Source: Nereida ignava (lineage in GTDB: Bacteria > Pseudomonadota > Alphaproteobacteria > Rhodobacterales > Rhodobacteraceae). Taken from it: a stretch of 64,000 bases of DNA. A program made the translations under genes and the position numbers. The stretch spans positions 310,001 through 374,000 of the forward strand of contig NZ_CVPC01000005.1 of the NCBI RefSeq assembly GCF_001049735.1, read 5' to 3'. Under the pieces are notes generated by a model. That model saw nothing but the letters and a program-made list of their open reading frames with translations. It did no database searches and was not told where the DNA came from. Position 1 is the stretch's first letter; each line of letters begins with the position of its first letter. Of the stretch, positions 10,304-19,215 are shown in pieces.

Positions 10304-12778
10304 ATGGCCGCGGATCAAGTGAACATAGAAGAGCTCGAAATTGCAGATGAGCTGATTGCCGAGCGTCGCGCGGAAGCTCCCGGTGATACACCCAAAGATA
10401 TGACAGCTTGGCAGCGCCCAATAACTGCGGCCATTGACGTCCTGAATTATCGTGCAGGTCAGATAATAGCAGTATTAATGGTACCTTTGATTGCAGCGGT
10501 GGTCTTCGAGGTTTTCTCTCGAAACTCTTTCTCAATTCTTTCGAACGCAGGTTTTGAAGAATTTGCTCGAAGTCTTGGTTTGGGTCCAACCCTTTGGGTT
10601 TATGATACAAGCAGGATGATTGCAGGTGTCTTGTTTATGGGTGCCGCAGGCTACGGATTGATGCGCGGAGTACACATCCGCGCTGATTTTTTATACAGAA
10701 ATTGGAGCCCTAAGACCCAAGCCACGGTTGATGCGATTTTGTACCTAGTATTTTTTATACCTTCGATGATATTTTTTACTATTGTAGCTTCGCAATATTG
10801 GTGGCTGTCGTTTGTCACTGGTGAGACTATGCAAGTTGACAGTGCCTGGGGACCTCTTCTTTGGCCAGCTCGAATAGCTATGCCAATAGGCGCTATCTTA
10901 TTGACGCTACAAGGAATTCCAGAGATTTTCAGAGCTTTCCATAAGATGGGGAAAGAACGTGAAACTTGGTTTGTTAAAGCGTTACCAATTTATGTAATAA
11001 CTCTGGCTTGGCTAATCCTGGCAGTTTTCCAGCCTGATTTTGTGCCAGGTGGGGCCTGGTTTGAAAGTTTAATGGTGGCGAAATCGAGCATTAGTAAGCC
11101 GGTTATTGGTCTAATAATGCTTGGTTCAATGTTGTTTGTGATCTTTATTGGGTTCCCAATTGCATTCACCCTGATTTTTCTAGGCTTTGTTTTTGGAATT
11201 TGGGGAGCAAACTTTAAACTTACTACGCTTCTAATGACCTTGAATACCAACTCTACAATGCTGAACGACCAATTGATGGCCGTGCCGCTCTTTGTCCTTA
11301 TGGGCATTGTGATGGAGTCGGCTGGTCTTATGGAGCGACTTTTTTCCTCGATACAGATGATAATGGCGCGAGTACGAGGATCACTCTTTGTTGCAGTTTT
11401 AATCGTTTCGACGATTTTCGCGGCTGCCACTGGTATCGTTGGTGCCTCGGTCACACTTTTAGGAATTATGGCAGGTGCAACAATGAGTCGTTCCGGCTAC
11501 AATGTGCAACTTGCAGCCGGAACGATCACCGCTGGTGGCACGTTGGGTATCCTGATCCCTCCGTCAATTATGTTGATTGTCATGGGGCCGGTGCTTGAAG
11601 TCTCTACACTTGATCTCTTTAGAGGAGCATTCGTACCAGGCGCTTTGTTAGCTTCTCTTTACTTATTGTACACATTGGGTCGCTGTTGGCTAAACCCCGC
11701 ACTGGGGCCAATCCTGTCTAAAGAAGACCAACCAAGAACTTCTAGTCACTATGGTGCTGAAGTTGCGTTGGTATGTCTCGGCGTCCTGACTATCTGTCGA
11801 ATTTTTGGGCTATCCATTAGCGGCCAATTTGCTTCAGTCATGCCCTTCGGCGGACTGTTTATCATGATTTTAGTAATAATCATATCTCATCGCGCCTATC
11901 GGAGCCTGGCTGCACTACGGATCGTAGTACCGCTAGCTGTGTTGTTTCACGTTTATATGCTCGTGAGCAACTTTGCTCTAAGTGAAGCAACGCCAGCCTG
12001 GCCTTTGATATTTACAGGATTTATCTTCATTTTAACATATCTTGGGCGTCATATTTACTCTCATGATGCCAATGTTACATTTGAATTCTCTGCGTTGTGG
12101 GATGAGTTTTTTGCGGGCCTAATGCCTCCGACAATCTTAATTTCGTTTGCGTTGGGCTCGATACTTTTGGGCCTTGCAACGCCAGCGGAGGCTGCCGCTA
12201 TGGGCGCATTTGGTGCAATACTTTTGTCAGTTGGCTACCGAAAGTTTACCTTGCCTAGCTTCTTTGACAGCTTGATCAAAGCTTTAGAAATTACTGTTCT
12301 GATCATGTTCTTGGTCGCTGCCTCCAACTTCTTTGGCGCGCAATTTAGTGCTCTAGGAACGCCTCGGATGATGACAGAAATATTGCTTGGACTAGATATG
12401 TCTCCGTATCTAATTCTGCTTTTAGTAATGGCTCTTATTTTCTTGCTGGGTTGGCCACTTGAGTGGGTTCCAATTGTATTGATTGTGGTGCCAATCTTGT
12501 TACCTACTGTAGAGGCTTTAGATATTCATGGGTTATCGAGATATGATCTCATGGTGTGGTTTGGAATTTTGGTTGCTGTAAACCTTCAAACAGCTTGGCT
12601 ATCGCCTCCAGTTGCGCTTTCAGCTTATTTTCTAAAGGGAGTGGTGCCAAATTGGGACTTGAAGGACATTTACCTAGGAATGATGCAATTCATGTTGGTA
12701 CAGCTCCTCGGCCTAAGCTTAATCTTTGCATTCCCCCAGTTAGTACTGTGGCTGCCCGAAATAATGTCAGGGAATTAA
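10304..12778 (+). CDS. TRAP transporter permease, fused small (DctQ) and large (DctM) subunits
   Basis: An 824-residue inner-membrane protein joining the four-helix DctQ-like domain (residues about 45-230) to a DctM domain of the ion transporter superfamily (about 245-824). DctM hallmarks include LMAVPLFVLMGIVMESAGL, GTLGILIPPSIMLIVMGPVL and ATPAEAAAMGAFGAILLS. Between the DctM halves is an additional run of hydrophobic segments. ATG at 10304 is preferred, with GGGA six bases upstream; an in-frame start at 10262 lies inside the hairpin. It works with the upstream binding protein using an ion gradient. Confidence 0.92.
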   Translation: MAADQVNIEELEIADELIAERRAEAPGDTPKDMTAWQRPITAAIDVLNYRAGQIIAVLMVPLIAAVVFEVFSRNSFSILSNAGFEEFARSLGLGPTLWVYDTSRMIAGVLFMGAAGYGLMRGVHIRADFLYRNWSPKTQATVDAILYLVFFIPSMIFFTIVASQYWWLSFVTGETMQVDSAWGPLLWPARIAMPIGAILLTLQGIPEIFRAFHKMGKERETWFVKALPIYVITLAWLILAVFQPDFVPGGAWFESLMVAKSSISKPVIGLIMLGSMLFVIFIGFPIAFTLIFLGFVFGIWGANFKLTTLLMTLNTNSTMLNDQLMAVPLFVLMGIVMESAGLMERLFSSIQMIMARVRGSLFVAVLIVSTIFAAATGIVGASVTLLGIMAGATMSRSGYNVQLAAGTITAGGTLGILIPPSIMLIVMGPVLEVSTLDLFRGAFVPGALLASLYLLYTLGRCWLNPALGPILSKEDQPRTSSHYGAEVALVCLGVLTICRIFGLSISGQFASVMPFGGLFIMILVIIISHRAYRSLAALRIVVPLAVLFHVYMLVSNFALSEATPAWPLIFTGFIFILTYLGRHIYSHDANVTFEFSALWDEFFAGLMPPTILISFALGSILLGLATPAEAAAMGAFGAILLSVGYRKFTLPSFFDSLIKALEITVLIMFLVAASNFFGAQFSALGTPRMMTEILLGLDMSPYLILLLVMALIFLLGWPLEWVPIVLIVVPILLPTVEALDIHGLSRYDLMVWFGILVAVNLQTAWLSPPVALSAYFLKGVVPNWDLKDIYLGMMQFMLVQLLGLSLIFAFPQLVLWLPEIMSGN

Positions 12779-12781
12779 TTT

Positions 12782-13825
12782 ATGAATAGCGAACGTACCG
12801 TAACTTCATATTTAAAATGGCCCTTAGCTACTACTGTTGTCGGGCTACTTCTCTCTGCTTGGCTTGGTTGGGCTACTGAAGGCACTATTTCGGGCCTTAT
12901 ATCGTTTTTAATCGTTGGCATTGTTTTGGCAGCACTTGAGATCGCACTTTCTTTTGATAATGCAATTGTAAACGCCAACAAACTTGAAGAAATGACACCG
13001 GTCTGGCGTCAGAGGTTTCTGACGTGGGGCATCTTAATTGCAGTTTTTGGTATGCGCATCGTTTTTCCTCTGGCCATTGTTGCGATTTTTGTTTGGATAA
13101 ATCCTTTCGCGGCAATGCATCTAGCGCTTGCTGATCCAGATGAGTACTCGCGTATTATTGGCAAAGCACATGGTCCAATATCAGCATTTGGGGGAACCTT
13201 CTTGATGATGGTAGCACTTAAGTTTTTTGTTGATGGCGAAAAAACTATTGATTGGATTGGTCCAATTGAAAGAGGTCTACGCTACTGTAGTTCTGTCCGA
13301 GGTTTGGAAATTGCGTTAGTTTTGATTATTGTACTTACCATTTCACGAATTATTCCCAATGATTATTCAGCTCAATTTGTTACGTCAGCAATCATGGGTC
13401 TGCTTGTGTTTGTAGCAGTTGATGGGCTCGGTACAGTTTTAGATAATATAGCAGGCCGGACCGCTGAAATTGGTGCTAAAGGTGGTTTAGGGGCATTTTT
13501 GTACCTTGAAGTACTAGATGCTAGCTTTTCGTTCGATGGCGTTATTGGTGCTTTTGCGCTAACGACCAACATACTCCTGATCGCGATTGGTCTTGGTATT
13601 GGCGCCATGTATGTGAGGGCGATGACGATTATGCTCGTTGAAAAAGGCACACTTGCGGAGTTTCGATATTTGGAACATGGAGCATTTTACTCCATATTTG
13701 CATTATCGCTCGTGATGTTCATGCAGTCAATTTTTCACGTCCACGAACTGATAACAGGCGGAGTTGGTATGACAATCATTGCATTGTCCTTCGTGTCATC
13801 AATACGTCACAATCAAAAAGATTGA
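12782..13825 (+). CDS. DUF475 / TerC-like integral membrane protein
   Basis: A 347-residue protein with about eight membrane segments. The blocks ALEIALSFDNAIVNANKL and DASFSFDGVIGAFALTTN, each with acidic residues inside the membrane, are the repeated hallmark of DUF475 and related TerC/YjbE-type proteins, some of which are linked to metal export. It starts three bases after the TRAP permease stop and is surely cotranscribed. Why a TerC-like protein belongs to a TRAP/GMC operon is unclear. Confidence 0.82.
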   Translation: MNSERTVTSYLKWPLATTVVGLLLSAWLGWATEGTISGLISFLIVGIVLAALEIALSFDNAIVNANKLEEMTPVWRQRFLTWGILIAVFGMRIVFPLAIVAIFVWINPFAAMHLALADPDEYSRIIGKAHGPISAFGGTFLMMVALKFFVDGEKTIDWIGPIERGLRYCSSVRGLEIALVLIIVLTISRIIPNDYSAQFVTSAIMGLLVFVAVDGLGTVLDNIAGRTAEIGAKGGLGAFLYLEVLDASFSFDGVIGAFALTTNILLIAIGLGIGAMYVRAMTIMLVEKGTLAEFRYLEHGAFYSIFALSLVMFMQSIFHVHELITGGVGMTIIALSFVSSIRHNQKD

Positions 13826-13914
13826 GTCAATAGTAAAAAATCCATGTCAAACAATGAATACGGCTTAACCGGCCTATCCGTCTAAATAAATATATGACGG
13901 AAGAACCGCAATAT

Positions 13915-14829
13915 TCACTCAATTCCGTGAATACCCATATGAGTGATCCCGCGTTCGCGGGCTAGCCGTATCTGTTTCTGGCGTTCACGGAAGCGTGTTT
14001 TATCGTCTTCCGAGGTCTCACCAATGCACTGGTGGCAAGAAACGCCTTCTTCCCATTCTGCGCGTGTTTTGTCTTCTGGCAAAACAGGCTTGCGGCACGC
14101 GTGACACATCTCGTGAGGGCCTTCACGCAGCCCGTGCTCAACCGATACGCGGCCGTCGAATACAAAACACGAGCCTTCCCATGTGCTCTGTTCCTCAGGC
14201 ACTTCCTCGAGGTACTTCAAGATGCCGCCCTTGAGGTGAAACACATCGTTTACACCTTGGCTCATCAAATAGTTCGTTGATTTCTCGCAGCGGATACCGC
14301 CCGTACAGAACATGGCGATTTTCTTGTTGTGCAAGCGGTCCTTGTTGGCCTCCCACCAGGCTGGAAATTCGCCAAAGCTGGTCGTTTCCGGGTCAATTGC
14401 GCCTTTGAATGTGCCGATGCCCACTTCATAATCGTTGCGTGTATCAATGACTGCCACGTCGTCGCGCTCGATCAATTCGTTCCAGTCTTGCGGTGCAACA
14501 TAGTGGCCAACATGGGCTTTTGGATCCACGTTTGGTTGGCCCATCGTGACGATCTCACGTTTAAGACGCACGCGCATGCGTCCGAACGGCGCGTCTCGGG
14601 ACGTCGACTCTTTCCATTCAAGATCGGCGCAGCCGGGCAATGATTTGAGGTATGCGACGATGTTGTCGATACCGCTGCGCGAGCCTGCAATTGTGCCGTT
14701 GATCCCTTCGGGGGCCAACAACAACGTGCCCATGATGCCGTTTGTGTCACACGCGGATTTAAGAGGCGCTTGCAGGGCTTGGTGATCGGCAAAGCGGGTG
14801 AAGTGGTAGAGTGCAGCAATCGTATACAT
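13915..14829 (-). CDS. trhO: tRNA uridine(34) hydroxylase, rhodanese-like
   Basis: A 304-residue protein of the YceA/TrhO family, which makes 5-hydroxyuridine at the wobble position of certain tRNAs independently of prephenate. An N-terminal acylphosphatase-like domain (YTIAALYHFTRFADHQAL onwards) precedes a rhodanese domain with active-site loop CTGGIRCEK (residues near 180). A C-terminal Cys-rich segment carries CHACRKP and CHQC, a probable zinc site. The start at 14829 matches the conserved MYTIAALYHF; longer in-frame starts are unlikely. Confidence 0.9.
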   Translation of the reverse strand: MYTIAALYHFTRFADHQALQAPLKSACDTNGIMGTLLLAPEGINGTIAGSRSGIDNIVAYLKSLPGCADLEWKESTSRDAPFGRMRVRLKREIVTMGQPNVDPKAHVGHYVAPQDWNELIERDDVAVIDTRNDYEVGIGTFKGAIDPETTSFGEFPAWWEANKDRLHNKKIAMFCTGGIRCEKSTNYLMSQGVNDVFHLKGGILKYLEEVPEEQSTWEGSCFVFDGRVSVEHGLREGPHEMCHACRKPVLPEDKTRAEWEEGVSCHQCIGETSEDDKTRFRERQKQIRLARERGITHMGIHGIE

Positions 14830-14973
14830 AAAGCTGCATTTACGCCTAAGGCTGGCATCGCGCAAGTATGCCATTGGGGGCGGGCGATGGCGGCTTTCAA
14901 GGCGGCTTGGCATTGACGGGGCCGGATGGGCCTTTTACCCATTATCCTTAAGTATGAATGGGAAGGATTGCCT

Positions 14974-15585
14974 GTGACCCGCGCGCCGAATGAAGCGCTC
15001 ATCGTGATTGATGTGCAGAACGATTTTTGTTCAGGCGGGGCTTTGGCCGTGCCAGATGGCGAGGCTGTCGTCGCAGGAATTAACACAGTGATGGATGAGT
15101 TTTCGTGTGTTGTGTTGACCCAAGATTGGCACCCCGCAGGGCATTCATCGTTTGCCAGCAGTCACGGTGGACGTGCGCCTTATGACCTGATTGATATGCC
15201 CTATGGCGCGCAAGTTTTATGGCCAGACCACTGCGTTCAGGCCAGCCGCGGGGGTGCGTTTCATGCAGACCTTAATGACGCGCGTGCTGATCTGATCATT
15301 CGCAAAGGTACCAACCCACTCATCGACAGTTATTCGGCATTTTTTGAAAACGACAAAACAACGCCAACGGGCCTTGAGGGATACCTGCGCACGCGCGGCA
15401 TTCAGAAGCTGACAATGGTTGGTTTGGCGACTGATTTTTGCGTCAACTTTTCTGCAGTTGATGCGGCACGGCTTGGGTTTGATGTACGTGTTGATCTTGA
15501 TCTGTGCCGTGGGATTGATTTGGACGGCTCGCTTGCGGCGGCCCTTGCTGGGATGAAAGAGGCGGGAGTGCAGGTCGATGGTTGA
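14974..15585 (+). CDS. pncA: Nicotinamidase
   Basis: A 203-residue cysteine hydrolase that converts nicotinamide to nicotinate in NAD salvage. The catalytic Asp is in VIDVQNDFCSGG, the Lys follows in LIIRKGTNP, and the nucleophile is in GLATDFCVNFSA. Metal ligands are visible in DWHPAGHSSF. GTG at 14974 is chosen because GGAAGGA precedes it by seven bases. It overlaps pncB by eight bases, placing two consecutive salvage steps in one operon. Confidence 0.93.
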   Translation: MTRAPNEALIVIDVQNDFCSGGALAVPDGEAVVAGINTVMDEFSCVVLTQDWHPAGHSSFASSHGGRAPYDLIDMPYGAQVLWPDHCVQASRGGAFHADLNDARADLIIRKGTNPLIDSYSAFFENDKTTPTGLEGYLRTRGIQKLTMVGLATDFCVNFSAVDAARLGFDVRVDLDLCRGIDLDGSLAAALAGMKEAGVQVDG

Positions 15586-16870
15586 TATTGCGACGCGGGT
15601 TTGGAACCACAAATGGAAGATTGACCCTATCGTTCGGTCCCTGATTGATACTGACTTTTATAAATTGCTGATGTGCCAGTCTGTGTTCCGCAACAAGCCG
15701 GACACCCAAGTGCGGTTTAGTTTGATCAATCGTTCACAGGATGTGCCGCTTGCAAAGCTGATCGACGAAGGGGAGTTGCGCGAGCAGCTTGACCATATTC
15801 GTAGTCTGTCTTTGACGCGCGGTGAAAGCACATGGATGCGCGGCAATACTTTTTATGGCAAGCGCCAGATGTTCCGCCCTGATTTCATGGACTGGTTTGA
15901 ATCCCTCACGCTGCCGGAATACCATCTTGAGCGTATCGGCGATCAGTATGAATTGACCTTTGAGGGGTCATGGCCAGAGGTCATGTTGTGGGAAATCCCG
16001 GCGCTGTCTGTTTTGATGGAGCTTCGCGGGCGCGCGGTTTTGGGCGAGATGGGTCGCTTTGAATTACAGGTCCTTTATGCCCGCGCCATGACTAAGCTGT
16101 GGGGCAAAATTGAAAAATTGCGCACAGTAGACAACCTGATGATTGCTGATTTTGGTACGCGCCGCCGCCACTCATTTTTGTGGCAGGACTGGTGTGTACA
16201 GGCGATGACCGAAGGGTTGGGCAATTCGTTTCTGGGAACATCGAACTGTTTGATCGCCAAGAACCGGGACCTTGAGGCGATTGGGACCAACGCGCATGAA
16301 TTGCCGATGGTTTATTCGGCGCTTGCTCAAACGGATGAAGAGTTGGCCCAAGCGCCTTATCAGGTTTTGTCGGATTGGCATGATGAGCACGAAGGTAATT
16401 TACGTGTGATCTTGCCTGACACATACGGCACGCAAGGGTTCCTTGACCGTGCTCCTGATTGGCTTGCGGGGTGGACGGGTATTCGCGTCGACAGCGGTGA
16501 TCCCGCTACGGCCGCCGAGACTGCGATTGCGTGGTGGAAAGAGCGTGGCGAGGACCCAACCAAGAAGCTAATCATCTTTAGCGATGGTCTTAACGAAGAT
16601 AAAATCGTGCAACTGGCCAAACAGTTTGACGGGCGCTGTCGCGTCTCGTTCGGGTGGGGTACGCTTTTGACCAACGACTTCCGAGGCCTGACTGACGGTG
16701 ATCGGCTTGCGCCGTTTTCGATGGTTTGCAAAGCGGTTGAGGCCAATGGCCAGCCCACCGTGAAGCTGTCAGATAATCCCAACAAGGCGATGGGCCCGGC
16801 GGATGAAATTGCGCGGTATAAGCGTGTGTTCAACGTAGGCGAGCAAGTCGCGCAGAGTGTCGAAGTTTAA
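15578..16870 (+). CDS. pncB: Nicotinate phosphoribosyltransferase
   Basis: A 430-residue enzyme joining nicotinate to PRPP, the step after PncA. The N-terminal LIDTDFYKLLMCQSVFRN and the internal FGTRRRHSFLWQDW and GTSNCLIAKNRDL blocks are family hallmarks; RVDSGDPATAAE and KLIIFSDGLNEDK follow. The length is full. It overlaps pncA and ends tail-to-tail with arfB, the two stops sharing the palindrome TTAA. Confidence 0.95.
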   Translation: MVDIATRVWNHKWKIDPIVRSLIDTDFYKLLMCQSVFRNKPDTQVRFSLINRSQDVPLAKLIDEGELREQLDHIRSLSLTRGESTWMRGNTFYGKRQMFRPDFMDWFESLTLPEYHLERIGDQYELTFEGSWPEVMLWEIPALSVLMELRGRAVLGEMGRFELQVLYARAMTKLWGKIEKLRTVDNLMIADFGTRRRHSFLWQDWCVQAMTEGLGNSFLGTSNCLIAKNRDLEAIGTNAHELPMVYSALAQTDEELAQAPYQVLSDWHDEHEGNLRVILPDTYGTQGFLDRAPDWLAGWTGIRVDSGDPATAAETAIAWWKERGEDPTKKLIIFSDGLNEDKIVQLAKQFDGRCRVSFGWGTLLTNDFRGLTDGDRLAPFSMVCKAVEANGQPTVKLSDNPNKAMGPADEIARYKRVFNVGEQVAQSVEV

Positions 16871-17286
16871 TCATCAGTACTGACTTTACCGCGCAAAGAC
16901 TTCACCTCGCCACGGTTCTTTTTGGCGGCAAGCCTACGTTTCTGACTGCCCCAAGTGGGCTTTGTTGCAACGCGTTTTTTTGGCGTTTCAAGTGCTTTTC
17001 GGATCAGATCACGTAGCCGTTCACGGGCAATCTCGCGGTTGCGCGCCTGTGATCTGGTTTCTTCTGCGCGGATCACAATGGCACCTTCGGTCGTCCACTT
17101 TTGACCGGCGAGCCGCTTTAACCGTGCCTTGACAGGTGGCGCAAGATTGGGCGAACGGGCCGCCTCAAAACGCAACTCAACCGCCGTTGCAACTTTGTTC
17201 ACATTTTGCCCGCCCGGTCCGGACGAGCGCGTAAAGCTCTCGGTCAACTCCCAATCCTGCAGGGTGATTTTGTTGCTAATCATCAT
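16867..17286 (-). CDS. arfB: Peptidyl-tRNA hydrolase ArfB (ribosome rescue factor)
   Basis: A 139-residue release-factor-like protein that frees ribosomes stalled without a stop codon. The GGQ catalytic loop is in TRSSGPGGQNVNKVATAVEL, and the C-terminal basic tail (KKRVATKPTWGSQKRRLAAKKNR region) is the part known to probe the empty mRNA channel. The start is one of two adjacent ATGs at 17286/17283; the longer frame upstream reads through a terminator stem and is rejected. An unusual structured leader lies immediately upstream. Confidence 0.92.
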   Translation of the reverse strand: MMISNKITLQDWELTESFTRSSGPGGQNVNKVATAVELRFEAARSPNLAPPVKARLKRLAGQKWTTEGAIVIRAEETRSQARNREIARERLRDLIRKALETPKKRVATKPTWGSQKRRLAAKKNRGEVKSLRGKVSTDD

Positions 17287-17324
17287 GATAAACGCAGCCA
17301 GTTCGGGTCTTGTTGTAAAAGTAA

Positions 17325-17355
17325 AAAGGGCCGCCCAATTGGTGAGCAGCCCTTT
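17325..17355 (-). terminator. Intrinsic terminator just upstream of arfB
   Basis: Read on the reverse strand, an 11-bp stem with one G-U pair is followed by TTTTT. It lies 38 bases before the arfB start and downstream of a leader peptide ORF, so it would attenuate arfB or end a separate small RNA. Confidence 0.65.
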
Positions 17356-17362
17356 CGAGATC

Positions 17363-17504
17363 AAGGAGGTGGGTAGGTTAGATACCAGCGTCGCGCTGGT
17401 CCCACTTCGGGGCTATCGCCCTAAGGTCTGCCGTTAGAGGCGCGCCTCCCGAATTGTCCCGTTACCTGTCTCCAATGCTTCTCTGATCACTGGATCACCT
17501 CCTT
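17363..17504 (-). ncRNA. Structured leader or small RNA before arfB, with paired SD and anti-SD ends
   Basis: On the reverse strand the segment begins with a 14-base perfect complement of the 16S rRNA 3' tail (17491-17504) and ends with its antisense (17363-17371), so the two ends can form a 9-bp closing stem. Inside are perfect hairpins GAGGCGCGCCTC, GGGCGATAGCCC and ACCAGCG-CGA-CGCTGGT, and just after it the intrinsic terminator. It could be an arfB attenuator leader or a stand-alone small RNA of roughly 190 bases; a 6S-like RNA is a weaker alternative. Identity unknown. Confidence 0.5.
17434..17490 (-). CDS. Putative 18-residue leader peptide upstream of arfB
   Basis: A GTG codon lies at ideal distance from the maximal Shine-Dalgarno AAGGAGGTGATCC. 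It opens an 18-codon frame, MIREALETGNGTIREARL, that ends in TAA before the internal hairpins. The combination of strongest possible ribosome binding site, short frame, anti-SD segment and terminator is the architecture of a translation-sensing attenuator. No homologue is recognised. The 18 codons could also be fortuitous inside a non-coding RNA. Confidence 0.35.
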   Translation of the reverse strand: MIREALETGNGTIREARL

Positions 17505-17550
17505 CCGTTTTGTTTCCGATAACTGAATGTTTGCACAGCTATCTAAAATC

Positions 17551-18183
17551 TCAAACAGTTTTTTGCGGTCCTTTGCCCAAGCTAGCGACAAGCAGCCGAA
17601 ACGGGATAAGTGCGATCAAGGCAAGTGATAGTTTCACCATCCAGTCAGCTACGGCCAGCGAGACCCAAAGCGGCGCAGGTCCACCGACGCCCAAGATGGG
17701 CAAAACATCGCCAGCCCATGATACATCGTTGGCAGGCTCGATGAACGACAGGCTTGCCGAAAATGCGATGGTGAAGAACAGCGCCGTATCAATGGATGAT
17801 CCAATCACAGTCGATGCCAGCGGGGCTCGCCACCAAGTGCCGTTGCGCAGGCGATCAAAGATTGCGACATCAAGCAATTGTGCGACCAGGAAAGCTGTAC
17901 CTGATCCAAGCGCGATGCGTAGGGTTACGGCAGGGCCGAATTCAAGCATTACTTGCGTGCCGACCAGTGAGCAAATGACGCCAACGACAAAGCCTGAAAA
18001 CACTACGCGGCGCGCAGCGCTTGGGCCATAAAGGCGGTTCATCAGGTCGGTGACAAGGAAGGCGATAGGGTAGGTGAATGCACCCCAAGTTAGCCAATCG
18101 CCGAGAAGAAATTGTACAAGAATGTTTGAAGCGACCACGACAGCGGCCATAGCCAGAATGCCTGGCAGGTAAGAACGTTGCAT
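17551..18183 (-). CDS. yhhQ: Queuosine precursor transporter, YhhQ family
   Basis: A 210-residue membrane protein with about six segments. The blocks WGAFTYPIAFLVTDLMNRLYG and GSGTAFLVAQLLDVAIFDRLR are hallmarks of the QPTR/YhhQ family, which takes up preQ0/preQ1 for tRNA modification. The start at 18183 is taken from the family-like MQRSYLPGILAMAA; 31 in-frame residues further upstream lack similarity and a clear binding site. The 111-base gap to mepA shows no recognisable preQ1 riboswitch. Confidence 0.88.
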   Translation of the reverse strand: MQRSYLPGILAMAAVVVASNILVQFLLGDWLTWGAFTYPIAFLVTDLMNRLYGPSAARRVVFSGFVVGVICSLVGTQVMLEFGPAVTLRIALGSGTAFLVAQLLDVAIFDRLRNGTWWRAPLASTVIGSSIDTALFFTIAFSASLSFIEPANDVSWAGDVLPILGVGGPAPLWVSLAVADWMVKLSLALIALIPFRLLVASLGKGPQKTV

Positions 18184-18294
18184 AATGTAGATCCGTTTTA
18201 CAAGGTTGCGGAGACTCGGCCCAAGCGCGTGCACGATGGACACGCTGCGTTTAGGCGCGTTGTGCAAACCTTGCAAGAAAAACCTAAATGTTGG

Positions 18295-19215
18295 CTAGTC
18301 CGCGCGTAGGACCGCGGTGCATTGCGCGGGCAGATCGTTCAGCGTTAATTCGCGTCGTTTCTGCGGTGGCGGTGCGTTGGGATCAGGGGGTGGCGGATCA
18401 AGGATGTCGCGGACCCATTTGCGCGCGTCATCGCAACCGTCGCCCTTAGGCGGTGCCGGCTGACTAACGCACGCGGTATCGCCTTTGGGACAGTTTAAGC
18501 GGACGTGAAAATGATAGTGGTGACCCGACCAAGGCCGAATTTTATTGAGCCACGATTTGTCACCGGTTTCAGCATCACACATGGCAACTTTTGCACCTGG
18601 AAAGACAAAAATCCGCGCAGTGCGGCTATCTTTTGCCGCAGCCCGCAGGATGTTCATATGCGCAGGCGTCCAGTTGTCGTTGGTATAGGCGCCTCGCGCG
18701 CGCCGTGTAGAGATTGACGATATATTTTCCCGCTCGGAGGCTGTGAGGTTCAACCGCTGGGGCGGAAGCATCCAGACATCAATGCCAAGTCCCGTTTGGT
18801 GACTGCGATGCCCCGTCAGCATTGGGCCACCACGGGGCTGCGCCATATCGCCGATGTAAAGACCCTCCCAACCAGGTTGGGTAGCTGCAAAGCGTGATAG
18901 CTTCTGAACATAATCAATAGTGTTGGGATGCGCCCAGTTTCGACCGCGCGACAGGCGCATTGCTTGCCATGTTGGCCCTGTCTCGGTCAATGCCTCGGCA
19001 CCTGCTAAACAGCCTTTTGCGTATCCGCCGATCGCTTGTGGTGTCGTGGCTGCTGGCGTTTTCGCGGCTCCGAATTGCACTTTGGCAAGTGTGGTGCGCT
19101 CGGCCTGTGTCAGGGTTGGCCGCTTTGTTTGTGCGCCTGAAATATCACGGTCTGAACTTGCCCCGCAGGTAGCTAAAAATGTTGTTGCTGCAATTGCGCT
19201 AAGTACTCGTCTCAT
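18295..19215 (-). CDS. mepA: Penicillin-insensitive murein endopeptidase
   Basis: A 306-residue secreted peptidoglycan hydrolase that cuts D-Ala-mDAP crosslinks. It has an N-terminal signal with a lipobox-like FLATCGASS, zinc ligands in GHRSHQTGLGIDVW (His and Asp), and the C-terminal SGHHYHFHVRLNC with the His cluster. Six cysteines in the C-terminal half suggest disulphides, and a proline-rich stretch (DPPPPDPNAPPP) follows the catalytic part. It overlaps the end of the UMF1 transporter gene by 17 bases and is probably cotranscribed with it. Confidence 0.92.
   Translation of the reverse strand: MRRVLSAIAATTFLATCGASSDRDISGAQTKRPTLTQAERTTLAKVQFGAAKTPAATTPQAIGGYAKGCLAGAEALTETGPTWQAMRLSRGRNWAHPNTIDYVQKLSRFAATQPGWEGLYIGDMAQPRGGPMLTGHRSHQTGLGIDVWMLPPQRLNLTASERENISSISTRRARGAYTNDNWTPAHMNILRAAAKDSRTARIFVFPGAKVAMCDAETGDKSWLNKIRPWSGHHYHFHVRLNCPKGDTACVSQPAPPKGDGCDDARKWVRDILDPPPPDPNAPPPQKRRELTLNDLPAQCTAVLRAD

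Noticed and set aside
17491-17504. Match to the 3' end of 16S rRNA on the forward strand
   Set aside because: Only 14 bases match and no other rRNA sequence is near; on the reverse strand it serves as a maximal Shine-Dalgarno.
18184-18294. preQ1 riboswitch before yhhQ
   Set aside because: The gap lacks the characteristic hairpin followed by the A-rich tail and its pairing to the loop.
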